A stretch of 64,000 nucleotides of DNA from Salinispora pacifica CNR114. GTDB lineage: Bacteria; Actinomycetota; Actinomycetes; Mycobacteriales; Micromonosporaceae. This document shows, in pieces, positions 40,221 through 49,752 of this stretch (its first letter is position 1; every line of letters begins with the position of its first letter). The translations under genes and the position numbers were made by a program. A model generated the notes under the pieces. The model searched no databases. It had not been told where the DNA came from and saw only the letters and a program-made list of their open reading frames with translations. Where the stretch lies: the NCBI RefSeq assembly GCF_000514775.1, contig NZ_AZWO01000012.1:62001-126000 (forward strand). Reading direction: 5' to 3'.

Positions 40221-41885
40221 CTACCCGGCACTCGCGCCCGCCACCGACTCCGGGGCCGCGTCGACGCCCCGGCGATCACCCAGGCTCACCCGCGGGTCCC
40301 CCTCGTCGGCGAAGTAGTCGTCCGGGCTGGTCCGGTCGCCCCCGTCGGCCACCTGCGCGGTCCGCAGCACCAGCGTCAGCGCTGCCGCGACCAACAGGTT
40401 GGCCAGCACGGCCACGAATCCGGCGTAGATGGTCATCGTCGTGTCGAAGCCGAACCTCTCCAGGGGGAACGCGGAACCGCCGAAGTGACTCCGGGTCGGG
40501 CTGGACACCTGGTAGAGCATCCACATTCCCAGGGACATGCCCACTGCCCAACCGGCGATCAGCGCACCGCGGTGGAACCAGCGGGTGTAGAGGCCGAGGG
40601 CCACCGCCGGCAGCGTCTGCAGGATGATCACGCCGCCGATCAGCTGCAGATCGATGGAGAACTGGGGGTCGAGGAAGACGATGCAGGCTACTGCGCCGAT
40701 CTTCACCACCAACGAGGTGAGCTTGGAGACCTTCGCCTCCTGGGCCGGAGTGGCGTCCCGCCGCAGATACTCCTTGTAGATGTTGCGGGTGAACAGATTC
40801 GCTGCCGCGATCGACATGATCGCCGCGGGCACCAGCGCCCCGATGCCGATGGCTGCGTAGGCGACGCCGGTGAACCAGCTCGGGAACTGCTGATCGAAGA
40901 GCACCGGAACAATGGTGTTGTTGTCCACCGTGCCCGCGGTCGCCCCAGGCAGCGGCTGCACGTCGGCCGCGATCGCCATGAAGCCGAGCAGCGCGATGAG
41001 CCCCAGCAGCACACTGTAGGCGGGCAACGCCGACATGTTCCGTTTGATGACGTCCCGGTTCCGGCTGGCCAGCACACCGGTGATGCTGTGCGGGTACAGG
41101 AAGAGCGCCAGCGCCGAGCCGAAGGCCAGGGTGACGTACTGGACCTGGTTGTTGGCGTTGAGCAGAATCCCGTCGTTGGGATTCGGGGATGCCGCGAACT
41201 TCGCGTCGGCAGCGTCGAAGATCTCTCCCCAGCCCCCCAGCTTGTACGGCAGGTACAGCACCGCCGCCAGGATCACCACGTAGATCAGGGCGTCCTTGAC
41301 GAAGGCGATCAGCGCCGGCGCACGGAGCCCGGACTGGTACGTGTACGCCGCCAGGATCGCGAACGCGATGATGATGGGCAGGTGCCGAGCCAGGCTAGTC
41401 TCCCCGGTCACGCCCATGGCCTTGAGCACCGCCTCGATCCCGACGAGCTGCAACGCGATGTACGGCATCGTGGCCACAATCCCGGTGATCGCCACAAGTA
41501 GTGCAAGGACCGGCGAGTCAAACCGGCTACGGACGAAGTCCGCCGGAGTGACAAAGCCGTGCCGGTGCGACACCGACCAGAGTCGACAGAGCACCAGGAA
41601 GACCATCGGGTAGATGACGACGGTGTACGGCACCGCGAAGAAGCCCATCGCACCGGCACCGAATACCAACGCCGGCACGGCCACGAAGGTGTACGCGGTG
41701 TACAGGTCGCCGCCGATCAGGAACCAGGTGATCCAGCCGCCGAAGTTGCGCCCGCCCAGCCCCCACTCGTCGAGGTGGGCCATGTCCTTCGGCGCGCGCC
41801 AGCGGGATGCGATGAATCCCATGACGCTCACCAGTAGGAAGAGCGCGGTAAAGATGCTGATCTCGGTGACGTGATCACGCCACAT
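40221..41885 (-). CDS. Sodium:solute symporter (monocarboxylate type)
   Basis: 554 residues, about 13 membrane segments, SSS family. Signature region DEWGLGGRNFGGWITWFLIGGDLYTAYTF and the sodium-site region (VAYAAIGIGALVPAAIMSIAAANLFTRNIY). It resembles the MctP/ActP-like carriers of lactate, pyruvate and acetate. Overlaps the DUF3311 gene by one base; those two are a recurring pair. Confidence 0.88.
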   Translation of the reverse strand: MWRDHVTEISIFTALFLLVSVMGFIASRWRAPKDMAHLDEWGLGGRNFGGWITWFLIGGDLYTAYTFVAVPALVFGAGAMGFFAVPYTVVIYPMVFLVLCRLWSVSHRHGFVTPADFVRSRFDSPVLALLVAITGIVATMPYIALQLVGIEAVLKAMGVTGETSLARHLPIIIAFAILAAYTYQSGLRAPALIAFVKDALIYVVILAAVLYLPYKLGGWGEIFDAADAKFAASPNPNDGILLNANNQVQYVTLAFGSALALFLYPHSITGVLASRNRDVIKRNMSALPAYSVLLGLIALLGFMAIAADVQPLPGATAGTVDNNTIVPVLFDQQFPSWFTGVAYAAIGIGALVPAAIMSIAAANLFTRNIYKEYLRRDATPAQEAKVSKLTSLVVKIGAVACIVFLDPQFSIDLQLIGGVIILQTLPAVALGLYTRWFHRGALIAGWAVGMSLGMWMLYQVSSPTRSHFGGSAFPLERFGFDTTMTIYAGFVAVLANLLVAAALTLVLRTAQVADGGDRTSPDDYFADEGDPRVSLGDRRGVDAAPESVAGASAG

Positions 41886-42127
41886 CAGCGGTCACCCCGC
41901 CTCTTCGTGAGCTGGTACACGAGCGTGGTGACCGCGACGCCGAGCAGAATGTACGCCAGCTGGAGCCAGTAGAACCGTGGGAAGCCGAGAACCCGGGGCG
42001 AGTCGGAGTTGTAGAACGCTGGGATCAGCGGCACGACGACCGGCACGAAGAGCAGCCAGTTCCAGGGACTCTTGTCCTTCGCCCGGGTCTTCGCGGCGGC
42101 CGGCGTCTTGGGTTCGGGTGTCGCCAT
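41885..42127 (-). CDS. DUF3311 small membrane protein, symporter partner
   Basis: 80 residues with two hydrophobic segments: WNWLLFVPVVVPLIPAFYN and FYWLQLAYILLGVAVTTLVYQL. DUF3311 proteins precede SSS symporters in many actinobacteria, and here the stop overlaps the symporter start. Probably needed for the carrier in the membrane. Confidence 0.85.
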   Translation of the reverse strand: MATPEPKTPAAAKTRAKDKSPWNWLLFVPVVVPLIPAFYNSDSPRVLGFPRFYWLQLAYILLGVAVTTLVYQLTKRRGDR

Positions 42128-42259
42128 CGGCCCACCTCCGGTGCGGGTGATTGGGTGTGCCGGCCGAGACTACGACCGCATGATCACCATCACCTGCCGC
42201 CGGTGGGCCGCTGCGCCGAGCGGTGGCTCCGCTGCGGCGAGCGGCGCGGCCACCAGCGC

Positions 42260-44062
42260 TCAGCCCGCCAGGCGGGCCAGTTCCTCGTCCACGATCGACG
42301 GGTCGAGTTTGCGGAACACCGGCTTGGGCGGTTCGAGTGCCCGCCCCACCTCCAACGGCACCGACTCCCACCGGGCACCGACCGTGTAGTCGCCGGTCAG
42401 CACCGGGTAGGCCGGCCCACCGTCGAGGTCCTCAACCTCCTCGATCACCGGCATCGGCGCGTGCACCCCGGTGCCGCCGAGCAGCTGGTGGATCTTCTGC
42501 GCGGAGTGCGGCAGGAAGGGGGTGAGCAGCGTGTTCGCGTCGCTGACCACCTGCAGGGCGACGTGCAGGACGGTGCCCATCCGCGGCCGGTCCGCCTCGC
42601 CCTTGAGCTTCCACGGCGCCTGCTCGGAGAGGTAGCGGTTAGCCTCGGCCACCACCTTCATCGCCTCGCCGATCGCCTGCTTCTGCCGGTGCCGGCCGAT
42701 CAGCTCGCCGACCGTGTCGAAGCCGGACCGGGCCACCGCGAGCAACGCCTCGTCGGCTTCGGTGAGCCCGGCCGGGTCGACCGGCGGGATCGCGCCGAAG
42801 TTCTTCGCGGCCATCGAGATGGAGCGGTTGACCAGGTTGCCCCAGCCGGCGACCAGCTCGTCGTTGTTGCGCCGGAGGAACTCCGCCCAGGTGAAGTCGG
42901 TGTCGTTGCTCTCCGGGCCGGCCACCGCGATGAAGTAGCGCAACGCGTCGGCGTCGTAGCGCTCCAGGAAGTCGCGGACGTAGATGACCACGCGCCGCGA
43001 CGAGGAGAACTTCCGCCCCTCCATGGTCAGGAACTCGCTGGAGACCACCTCGGTGGGCAGGTTCAGCCGACCCAACTCGCCCGGCTGCCCGTCGTGGGAG
43101 CCTTCGCCGGAGTAGCCGGCGAGCAGCGCCGGCCAGATCACCGAGTGGAAGACGATGTTGTCCTTACCCATGAAGTAGTGACTGGGGGCATCCTTGCCCG
43201 GCCCGTCCGCCGACCACCACCGGCGCCACGCCTGTGGGTCACCGGAGCGGCGGGCCCACTCGATCGAGGCGGAGAGGTAGCCGATCACCGCGTCGAACCA
43301 CACGTAGATGCGCTTGTCGCCGCGCTCCCGCCAGCCGTCGAGCGGGACCGGCACACCCCACTCCAGGTCCCGGGTGATCGCCCGGGGCTGGAGGTCGTCC
43401 AACAGGTTCCTGGAGAAGCGCAGCACGTTCGGCCGCCAGCCCTCCCGGGAGTCCAGCCACTGCCCCAGGACGTCGGCGAGCGCCGGCAGGTCGAGGAAGA
43501 AGTGTTCGGTCTCGACGAACTTCGGCGTCTCTCCGTTGATCTTCGACCTCGGGTTTCGCAGGTCGATCGGGTCAAGCTGGTTGCCGCAGCTGTCGCACTG
43601 GTCGCCGCGGGCGCTCTCGTAGCCGCAGATCGGGCAGGTGCCCTCGATGTAGCGATCGGGCAGGGTCCGACCGGTGGACGGGGAGATGGCACCCATGGTG
43701 GTCTTCGGCACGATGTAGCCGTTGCGGTACATCCCCTCGAACAGCTCCTGCACCACGGCGTAGTGGTTGCGGGTGGTGGTGCGGGTGAACAGGTCGTAGG
43801 AGAGCCCGAGCCCGTGCAGGTCCGCCACGATCACCCGGTTGTAGCGGTCGGCCAACTCACGGGGGGTGACCCCCTCCGCGTCGGCCTGCACCTGGATCGG
43901 CGTGCCGTGCTCGTCGGTGCCGGAGACCATGAGCACGTCGTGGCCGGCCATCCGCATGTACCGGGCGAAGACGTCGGAGGGAACGCCGAAGCCGGAGACG
44001 TGGCCGATGTGGCGCGGGCCGTTGGCGTAAGGCCAGGCAACCGCCGCGAGAACGTGACTCAT
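42260..44062 (-). CDS. metG: Methionyl-tRNA synthetase
   Basis: 600 residues from ATG 44062. HIGH-type motif [16 protein letters not shown] and the knuckle C4 zinc site [18 protein letters not shown]. The KMSKS motif is KFSSSRR, as in MetG1-type enzymes. No C-terminal dimerisation (Trbp111-like) domain is present. Single copy here. Confidence 0.96.
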   Translation of the reverse strand: MSHVLAAVAWPYANGPRHIGHVSGFGVPSDVFARYMRMAGHDVLMVSGTDEHGTPIQVQADAEGVTPRELADRYNRVIVADLHGLGLSYDLFTRTTTRNHYAVVQELFEGMYRNGYIVPKTTMGAISPSTGRTLPDRYIEGTCPICGYESARGDQCDSCGNQLDPIDLRNPRSKINGETPKFVETEHFFLDLPALADVLGQWLDSREGWRPNVLRFSRNLLDDLQPRAITRDLEWGVPVPLDGWRERGDKRIYVWFDAVIGYLSASIEWARRSGDPQAWRRWWSADGPGKDAPSHYFMGKDNIVFHSVIWPALLAGYSGEGSHDGQPGELGRLNLPTEVVSSEFLTMEGRKFSSSRRVVIYVRDFLERYDADALRYFIAVAGPESNDTDFTWAEFLRRNNDELVAGWGNLVNRSISMAAKNFGAIPPVDPAGLTEADEALLAVARSGFDTVGELIGRHRQKQAIGEAMKVVAEANRYLSEQAPWKLKGEADRPRMGTVLHVALQVVSDANTLLTPFLPHSAQKIHQLLGGTGVHAPMPVIEEVEDLDGGPAYPVLTGDYTVGARWESVPLEVGRALEPPKPVFRKLDPSIVDEELARLAG

Positions 44063-44153
44063 GACCAGCAAGCCTAGTGACCCCGGCCGCGGGGCCGCGA
44101 ACCAACAGGCCCGACCGGGCGGCCCTGGTCACTTCTCTTCCGTGGACCCCACC

Positions 44154-45020
44154 TCACCGGTGGACGATGTCGTAGACCTCACGTCGGCGTAGCCCGTACT
44201 CGACGGCGACCTCGGTCACCGCGTCCCGACGGGAACGGCCGGTCGCTTCCCGGGTCGCGACCGCCGCCCGCAACGTCTCGTCGTCCGGCCGTTGCCGGGC
44301 CGGACCCGAGGCCCCCGCCACCACCAGCGTGATCTCGCCACGCGCCGGCTCCTCGGCGGCCCAACTCGCCAATTCACCGAGCGGACGTCGGAGCACCTCT
44401 TCGTAGGTCTTGGTCAGCTCCCGGCAGAGCGCCGCCGGCCGGTGCGCGCCGAACGCCGCGGCCAGGTCGGCGAGGGCCACGGCGACCCGGTGCGGCGCCT
44501 CGAAGAAGACCAGGGTGCGTTCCTCGGTGGCGAGCGCGGCCAGCCGGGCGCGGCGCGAGCCTGGGCTGCGGGGCAGGAAGCCCTCGAAGCAGAACCGGTC
44601 GCTGGCCAGGCCGGAGAGGGTGAGGGCGGTGGTGACCGCGCTGGGGCCGGGGGCGGCGGTGACCGGTATCCCGGCGTCCACCGCCGCCCGGACCAGCCGG
44701 TAGCCCGGGTCCGAGACGCTGGGCATGCCGCCGTCGGTGATCAGGGCCACGCTGAGGCCGGTGCGGAGCGCCTCGACAAGTTCCGGCGTACGGCGTTCCT
44801 CGTTCCCCTCAAAATATGAGACGATTCGCCCGGAAACGGTCACCTCGAGCTCCCGGGCCAACCGGGCCAGGCGCCGGGTGTCCTCGGCCGCCACCAGGTC
44901 AGCGGTCGCGAGCACCTCACGGAGCCGGGCGGAGGCGTCGGCCGGATTTCCGAGCGGCGCGCCGAGCAGGACCAAGCGCCCGACATCGGACTTCGCATCC
45001 ACGAAAGGACGCTCCTTCAT
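44154..45020 (-). CDS. rsmI: 16S rRNA (C1402-2'-O)-methyltransferase
   Basis: 288 residues, tetrapyrrole methylase fold. LVLLGAPLGNPADAS near the N-terminus (where RsmI has ATPIGN), AAEDTRRLARL, DGGMPSVSDPGYRLV, AAPGPSAVTTALTLSG and the RSRRDAVTEVAVEYGLRRREVY tail. Shortly downstream lies metG. Divergent from pmt, with 67 bases between them. Confidence 0.93.
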   Translation of the reverse strand: MKERPFVDAKSDVGRLVLLGAPLGNPADASARLREVLATADLVAAEDTRRLARLARELEVTVSGRIVSYFEGNEERRTPELVEALRTGLSVALITDGGMPSVSDPGYRLVRAAVDAGIPVTAAPGPSAVTTALTLSGLASDRFCFEGFLPRSPGSRRARLAALATEERTLVFFEAPHRVAVALADLAAAFGAHRPAALCRELTKTYEEVLRRPLGELASWAAEEPARGEITLVVAGASGPARQRPDDETLRAAVATREATGRSRRDAVTEVAVEYGLRRREVYDIVHR

Positions 45021-45087
45021 CGACGGTTACAAGTCTGGCTTGGGGCAGTGGGCACGCCGGCCCACCTTCGCAGCCTACGATCACGGG

Positions 45088-46779
45088 GTGACCCAGGCGT
45101 CAACAGCGCACCCCGCCGGCCAGGCCGGGCCGGAACAGCCCGAGCCGACGGGCCGGAACCTGCCCCCCGGCAAGGGCCTTCCCGACCTCGTCCGCCGCCG
45201 GCTGGCCACCGTTGACAACCGGCTCGACCGGCGGTCCTGGCTGGCCACCGCGGTGATCGTCACGATCGCGGCGGTCCTGCGCTTCGTCAACCTCGGAAAC
45301 CCGCCCGGCAAGATCTTCGACGAGGTCTACTACGCCCGCGAGGGCTGGGCTCTGGTCGACCGGGGCGTCGAGTGGAACTACCAGGACGACGGCCCGTCGT
45401 ACGTGGTCCACCCACCCCTGGGCAAGTGGCTCATCGGGCTCGGCGAGTGGGCCTTCGGTTACAGCGACACCGAACAGGGGGTCGCCGCCGCCGGGCACCT
45501 GATCACCACCGCCCCCGAGGTGGGCTGGCGGTTCTCGGCGGCACTGATCGGCACCCTCTCGGTACTGCTGCTGGTCCGCATCGCACGCCGACTGTTCGGC
45601 TCCACCGTGCTGGGCTGCGCCGCCGGGCTGCTGCTGGCCCTGGACGGCTTCCACCTGGTGCTGTCCCGCACCGCACTGCTCGACATCTTCCTGCTCTTCT
45701 TCGTGCTGGCGTCGTTTGGCGCGCTGATTCTCGACCGGGACGCCCGGCGCCGCCGCTGGGCGGAGACCCTCACCGCCGGACTGAATCCGGGCCACCCGCC
45801 AGCCGCCGACCGACCGGCCGGCGGCTGGCGGACGTGGCCGTGGTGGCGGCTGGCCGCCGGGGTGCTGTTCGGCTGTGCCTGCGCGGTGAAATGGAGTGCG
45901 CTGTACTTCCTCCCGGTGTTCGCGCTCCTGGTGATCTTCTGGGAGGTCGGCGCCCGCCGCTCCGCCCGGGTACGCCGACCGTGGCGGCGCACCCTGCTCG
46001 AAGAGACACCCTGGCTGCTGCTGGCCGGGCTGCTGGTGGTGGTCACCTACCTCGCCACCTGGTCCGGGTGGCTGCTGGGCGACGAGGGGTTCTACCGGGT
46101 GCCCGACGCACAGCGATGGCCGCAGGCCGCGCTGAGCGACACCCCCGTCATCGGGCCGCTACAGAACCTGATCGAGTACCACCGGCAGGCGTACGGCTTC
46201 CACCGGCAACTCGACAGCGCGCACACATACCAGTCCTGGCCCTGGCAGTGGCTCCTCCTGGCGCGGCCGGTCGCGTTCTACTGGTCGGGCGAGGGACCCT
46301 GCGCTGCGGCGAACTGCGCCACTGAGGTGCTGCTGCTGGGCACGCCGCTGCTCTGGTGGTCTTTCCTACCCGCCCTGGCCGCGCTCGCCTGGCTGGGCCT
46401 CGCCCGACGGGACTGGCGGGCCGGGGCGATCCTGCTCTGTGTGGCGGCCGGGTTGCTGCCCTGGTTCTGGTACGCGACGGACAGCGGGCGCACCATGTTC
46501 TCCTTCTATACCGCCCCGGCGCTCCCGTTCCTGGTGCTCGCCGTGACCTACGTGCTGGGTGTGATCATCGGCCCGCCGGCGGCGACCGCTTCGGAGCGCG
46601 CGACGGAGACCCCGGCAGCAGGCAACGGGGGGCAACGACTCGTCGGCGCCGTCGTCGCCGGAGGGTTCGTGCTGCTGGTGGCGCTCAACTTCGCCTACTT
46701 CTATCCGATCTTCGTCGGCGAGCCGATTCCATACGACAGCTGGTCTAACCGGATGTGGCTGGACAGCCGATGGATCTGA
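45088..46779 (+). CDS. pmt: Dolichyl-phosphate-mannose--protein mannosyltransferase (Pmt)
   Basis: 563 residues from GTG 45088, integral membrane GT39 enzyme. Catalytic FDEVYYARE at about residue 80 in the first outside loop, HPPLGKW following, and about eleven helices. The C-terminal SWSNRMWLDSRWI-type end (SNRMWLDSRWI) is conserved in actinobacterial Pmt. It moves mannose from polyprenyl-P-mannose to secreted proteins. Confidence 0.94.
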   Translation: MTQASTAHPAGQAGPEQPEPTGRNLPPGKGLPDLVRRRLATVDNRLDRRSWLATAVIVTIAAVLRFVNLGNPPGKIFDEVYYAREGWALVDRGVEWNYQDDGPSYVVHPPLGKWLIGLGEWAFGYSDTEQGVAAAGHLITTAPEVGWRFSAALIGTLSVLLLVRIARRLFGSTVLGCAAGLLLALDGFHLVLSRTALLDIFLLFFVLASFGALILDRDARRRRWAETLTAGLNPGHPPAADRPAGGWRTWPWWRLAAGVLFGCACAVKWSALYFLPVFALLVIFWEVGARRSARVRRPWRRTLLEETPWLLLAGLLVVVTYLATWSGWLLGDEGFYRVPDAQRWPQAALSDTPVIGPLQNLIEYHRQAYGFHRQLDSAHTYQSWPWQWLLLARPVAFYWSGEGPCAAANCATEVLLLGTPLLWWSFLPALAALAWLGLARRDWRAGAILLCVAAGLLPWFWYATDSGRTMFSFYTAPALPFLVLAVTYVLGVIIGPPAATASERATETPAAGNGGQRLVGAVVAGGFVLLVALNFAYFYPIFVGEPIPYDSWSNRMWLDSRWI

Positions 46780-46833
46780 CCGGCTCCGGTTGGATCAGGC
46801 CGACTCCGTCTCTGGCACCCGTGACAACGGAAA

Positions 46834-46860
46834 GGGCCCGCACGCGCGGCGTGCGGGCCC
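46834..46860 (+). terminator. Terminator hairpin after pmt
   Basis: GGGCCCGCACGC and GCGTGCGGGCCC form a perfect 12-base stem with a GCG loop, 55 bases past the pmt stop. No T run. Confidence 0.8.
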
Positions 46861-46871
46861 TGCCATGAAAA

Positions 46872-46919
46872 GCGCGCCCCGATCGCCTGCCACGGGGGAA
46901 GCGGGCGATTGGAGCGCGC
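46872..46919 (+). other. Second long hairpin after the pmt terminator
   Basis: GCGCGCCCCGATCGCCTGC (46872-46890) and GCGGGCGATTGGAGCGCGC (46901-46919) pair around CACGGGGGAA. In plus-strand RNA 18 of 19 positions pair, including two G-U pairs; in minus-strand RNA those become mismatches. The asymmetry suggests it works as plus-strand RNA, either as a backup terminator or a small RNA. Confidence 0.55.
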
Positions 46920-47202
46920 AGGAAAAGCTTAACCAGCTTACAGCGATGGCACAACTGGCCGGGTTGGGTCAGATATACGACGATCGCCACGCCGATCCGT
47001 CGTTGCGGCCGAGGCGAATGAGCCGCTAGCAACCCGCGCCCGAGTCGAGGCGGGGGTTTCGCGTGGGGTTCGAGTCTCCGCGCGGGGGTCGGGCTCCAGC
47101 AGCATCACCGCGAATGCGCTACCTTGGGCAGCCATGGCCGTCCCGCAGACGCCGGCTGCGCCGCGCAAACCCTCCGCCGACGAAGCCGCACCGGAGTAGT
47201 CG

Positions 47203-47859
47203 ATGCGTGACCTGCTGCCTGCCACCGTCGCCGTCGTGGTCGCGGAGCCGCCCGACTGGGAGGGCGTGCTGTTGCCGGAGGAGCAGGCGGGCCTCGGCGA
47301 TCGAGTTGTGGCCAGCCGCCGGCGTGAATTCACCGCTGGTCGCGTCTGCGCCCGCCGCGCCATCTCCGTACTCGGCCGGTCGCCGGTCGCCGTCCCCACC
47401 GCCGCCAACCGGGCGCCGGTCTGGCCGGCCGGGGTGGTCGGGGCGATCACCCACACCCGCGGCTACTGCGCCGCCGCCGTCGCCCGGGCCGACGAGATCC
47501 GCTCGGTCGGCCTCGACGCCGAGCAGCACCGGCCGCTGAGCCCGGGGGTGGTATCGGCGATCTGCCTGCCGGAGGAGGAAGCGCTGTTTCCGCGGTTGCC
47601 CAGCGGCGTCTCCTGGCCGACCGTGGTGTTCAGCGCGAAGGAGACGGTCTACAAGGTCTGGCACCCGGTCGTCGGCACCTGGTTGGACTTCCAGGACGCG
47701 ACCGTGACGCTGGATCCAGAGGCGGGTCGATTCACCGCCCGGATCGCCCCCGCGCGAGTTGCCGCCGCCCCCGTGCCCGCTCCACCAGCCACAGTGTCCG
47801 GACGATTCACCGTCGTTGACGGTCTGGTCCGCACCGCGGCGGTGCTGCTTCCGGCGTAG
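47203..47859 (+). CDS. 4'-phosphopantetheinyl transferase (Sfp/EntD type)
   Basis: 218 residues. Moves phosphopantetheine from CoA to carrier proteins. Motifs of the EntD branch: RRREFTAGRVCARRA (CoA phosphate binding), AITHTRGYCAAAVA, VGLDAEQ with Mg ligands D105 and E107, and FSAKETVYK with K146 and E147. The C-terminal PVPAPP.. strand region is typical. Starts a stretch with NRPS-like genes in the same direction, 250 bases upstream, but no carrier protein is encoded in this window. Confidence 0.9.
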   Translation: MRDLLPATVAVVVAEPPDWEGVLLPEEQAGLGDRVVASRRREFTAGRVCARRAISVLGRSPVAVPTAANRAPVWPAGVVGAITHTRGYCAAAVARADEIRSVGLDAEQHRPLSPGVVSAICLPEEEALFPRLPSGVSWPTVVFSAKETVYKVWHPVVGTWLDFQDATVTLDPEAGRFTARIAPARVAAAPVPAPPATVSGRFTVVDGLVRTAAVLLPA

Positions 47860-47995
47860 CACCCGGACCACCGGCGCCGGTCGGGGGCGGCACCACCCTG
47901 CCATCAGAGGGCCCGCCCGAGCCACAGAGCCAGCACCAGAACCACCCTGAGCCGTCCCAAGCCAGCCATACCCAGACATATCGAAATACATTACC

Positions 47996-48011
47996 ATTTA
48001 CTTACGTAAAT
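47996..48011 (+). promoter_or_regulatory. AT-rich promoter region with dyad before the adenylation operon
   Basis: ATTTAC-TTAC-GTAAAT, with the eight-base palindrome TTACGTAA inside it, lies about 100 bases before the adenylation gene in the most AT-rich stretch of the window (about 47970-48040). A CCGCTT...AAGCGG hairpin (48041-48059) follows in the presumed leader. Likely an operator and promoter for the three-gene operon. Confidence 0.5.
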
Positions 48012-48111
48012 GACATGAACGCTGACCATTCAGGATTCGTCCGCTTCTCTGGAAAGCGGCGACCCGCGCTGTCGCCATCGGTCTGGAACCCACGCCAGGA
48101 AGTAGGACCCC

Positions 48112-49752
48112 ATGCAGCGCAGCTCGACTGCCCCAACCGGAGAGACAACCGCTTCGACCCGAACGACCAGCCACCCGAACGTGCCCACCCCGCCCCGCCA
48201 ACTTCTGGAACCACTGGCCACACTGCCGCCCCACGACCGCGAGCTATTCATACGCTTCGGTTACGGTCCCACCGAACCCGTCGCGCACTCCCACATCCAC
48301 CACGCCTTCGAGTACTGGGCCACCGTGACTCCGGACGCCGTCGCCGTCGAACACGGCGACGAGACCATCACCTATCGCGAGTTGGACCGGCGAGCAGACC
48401 AGTTGGCGGCCCGGCTCGCCGCCGCCGGTGTCCGTCCCGGCGACCGGGTCGCGCTCTTCGTCCGGCGGTCGATCCCCATGGTCGTCGGCCTGATCGCGGC
48501 CTTGAAGTCCGGCGCGGCCTACGTACCGCAACACGTCGACTCCGTGCCCACGGCGCAGTTGCAGCATGTCATCCAGGCCGCCGGGACCCGGGTGATCCTG
48601 ACGCTCACCGCCACCGCCGACCGCATTCCGACTCCCCACGGCCACGTCGTGATCACCCTGGACAGTCCGGCTGCGGAGCCCGGCGACCGCCCGGTCCGTC
48701 GCTTCACCCCGACCAGGCCGCTTCAGCCCGACGACCCCTGCTATGTGCTGTTCACCTCTGGTAGCACCGGCCGACCCAACGGGGTGGTCGTGACCCACCG
48801 CAACCTCTGCAACATCCTGCTGACCTCCCCCGGCGACCTCGGTATCCAGCCGGGATGGCGGGTCGGCCAGATCCTCAACATCGCCTTCGACATGGCCGCC
48901 TGGGAGATCCTGGGGGCGCTCAGCCACGGTGCAACGCTCGTCGTTCGTGGCCGGGACATCGCCGAGACGATGTCCCGCGTCGACGTCATTGTGGCGACCC
49001 CGACGGTGCTCAGCCGGATCGACCCACACCGGTGCCACCGGGTCAAGGTCGTGGCGGTCGCCGGTGAGCCCTGCCCCCGCTCACTCGCGGACACCTGGTC
49101 CGCGGTCTGTTCCTTCTACAACTCCTGCGGCCCCACCGAAACCACAATCGTCAACACGATGAGTCGACACCACCCGACCACCGAACGACTCACCATCGGC
49201 CGGCCAACCCCCAACAACACCGTGTACGTGCTCGACGCCGACCTCCGACCCTGCCCGATCGGCACGGTCGGTGAGATGTGGGCCGGTGGTGCCGGTGTCT
49301 CGGCGGGATACCTCGGAAACCCCCAGCTCACCGCCGAACGGTACGCCCACGACCCGTTCCTCGGCGGTGGGCGCCGAATGTTCCGTACCCGGGATCTGGG
49401 GCGCTGGACCCCCGACGGGGAGTTGGAACACTTCGGACGGACTGACGACCAGGTGAAGGTCCGCGGCTTTCGGGTGGAGTTGGACTCGGTGTCGGCGATC
49501 CTGGAGGCGGTACCGGGATGCACCCGAGCGGCGACCATCAAACTGGACGACCGCACTCTCATCTCATTCGTGGCACCCACCCAGGTGGATCCCGGGCTCG
49601 CCCGGATGGCCGTCTCCGAGGCGCTGCCGTACTACTGCGTGCCCGAGACCGTGCACACCCTGCCGGAACTCCCGATGACCAGCCGAGGAAAAATCGACAA
49701 GACCGCCCTCCGCCAGCTCGTAACCGACCACGAGCGAGAGGCGACGCGATGA
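48112..49752 (+). CDS. Free-standing NRPS-type adenylation enzyme
   Basis: 546 residues from ATG 48112, AGGAAGTAGGA upstream. Complete adenylate-forming enzyme with no carrier, condensation or reductase part. Core motifs: A3 FTSGSTGRPNG (Asn where Lys is usual), A4 FDMAAWE, A5 NSCGPTE, A7 and A8 GRTDDQVKVRGFRVEL, and A10 SRGKIDK with the catalytic Lys. Eye alignment with the PheA domain gives pocket residues D-M-W-V-A-A-S-I-V-K; the retained Asp suggests an alpha-amino acid substrate. The first 50 residues are an extra tail. Stop overlaps the next start (ATGA), so both proteins are made together. Substrate is not known. Confidence 0.9.
   Translation: MQRSSTAPTGETTASTRTTSHPNVPTPPRQLLEPLATLPPHDRELFIRFGYGPTEPVAHSHIHHAFEYWATVTPDAVAVEHGDETITYRELDRRADQLAARLAAAGVRPGDRVALFVRRSIPMVVGLIAALKSGAAYVPQHVDSVPTAQLQHVIQAAGTRVILTLTATADRIPTPHGHVVITLDSPAAEPGDRPVRRFTPTRPLQPDDPCYVLFTSGSTGRPNGVVVTHRNLCNILLTSPGDLGIQPGWRVGQILNIAFDMAAWEILGALSHGATLVVRGRDIAETMSRVDVIVATPTVLSRIDPHRCHRVKVVAVAGEPCPRSLADTWSAVCSFYNSCGPTETTIVNTMSRHHPTTERLTIGRPTPNNTVYVLDADLRPCPIGTVGEMWAGGAGVSAGYLGNPQLTAERYAHDPFLGGGRRMFRTRDLGRWTPDGELEHFGRTDDQVKVRGFRVELDSVSAILEAVPGCTRAATIKLDDRTLISFVAPTQVDPGLARMAVSEALPYYCVPETVHTLPELPMTSRGKIDKTALRQLVTDHEREATR

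Larger units (their letters stand above)
46780..47202. other. Intergenic region between pmt and the PPTase gene
   Basis: 423 bases with the two hairpins above. A 54-codon frame from 46865 overlaps the second hairpin and uses codons (aaa, ctt, aca, ata) rare in this genome, so I do not call it a gene. The rest holds no clear feature; the promoter for the PPTase gene should lie in its right part. Confidence 0.5.

Noticed and set aside
46865..47029. Small frame MKSAPRSPATGEAGDW...
   Set aside because: Overlaps the second hairpin after pmt and uses codons rare in this genome; no ribosome site.
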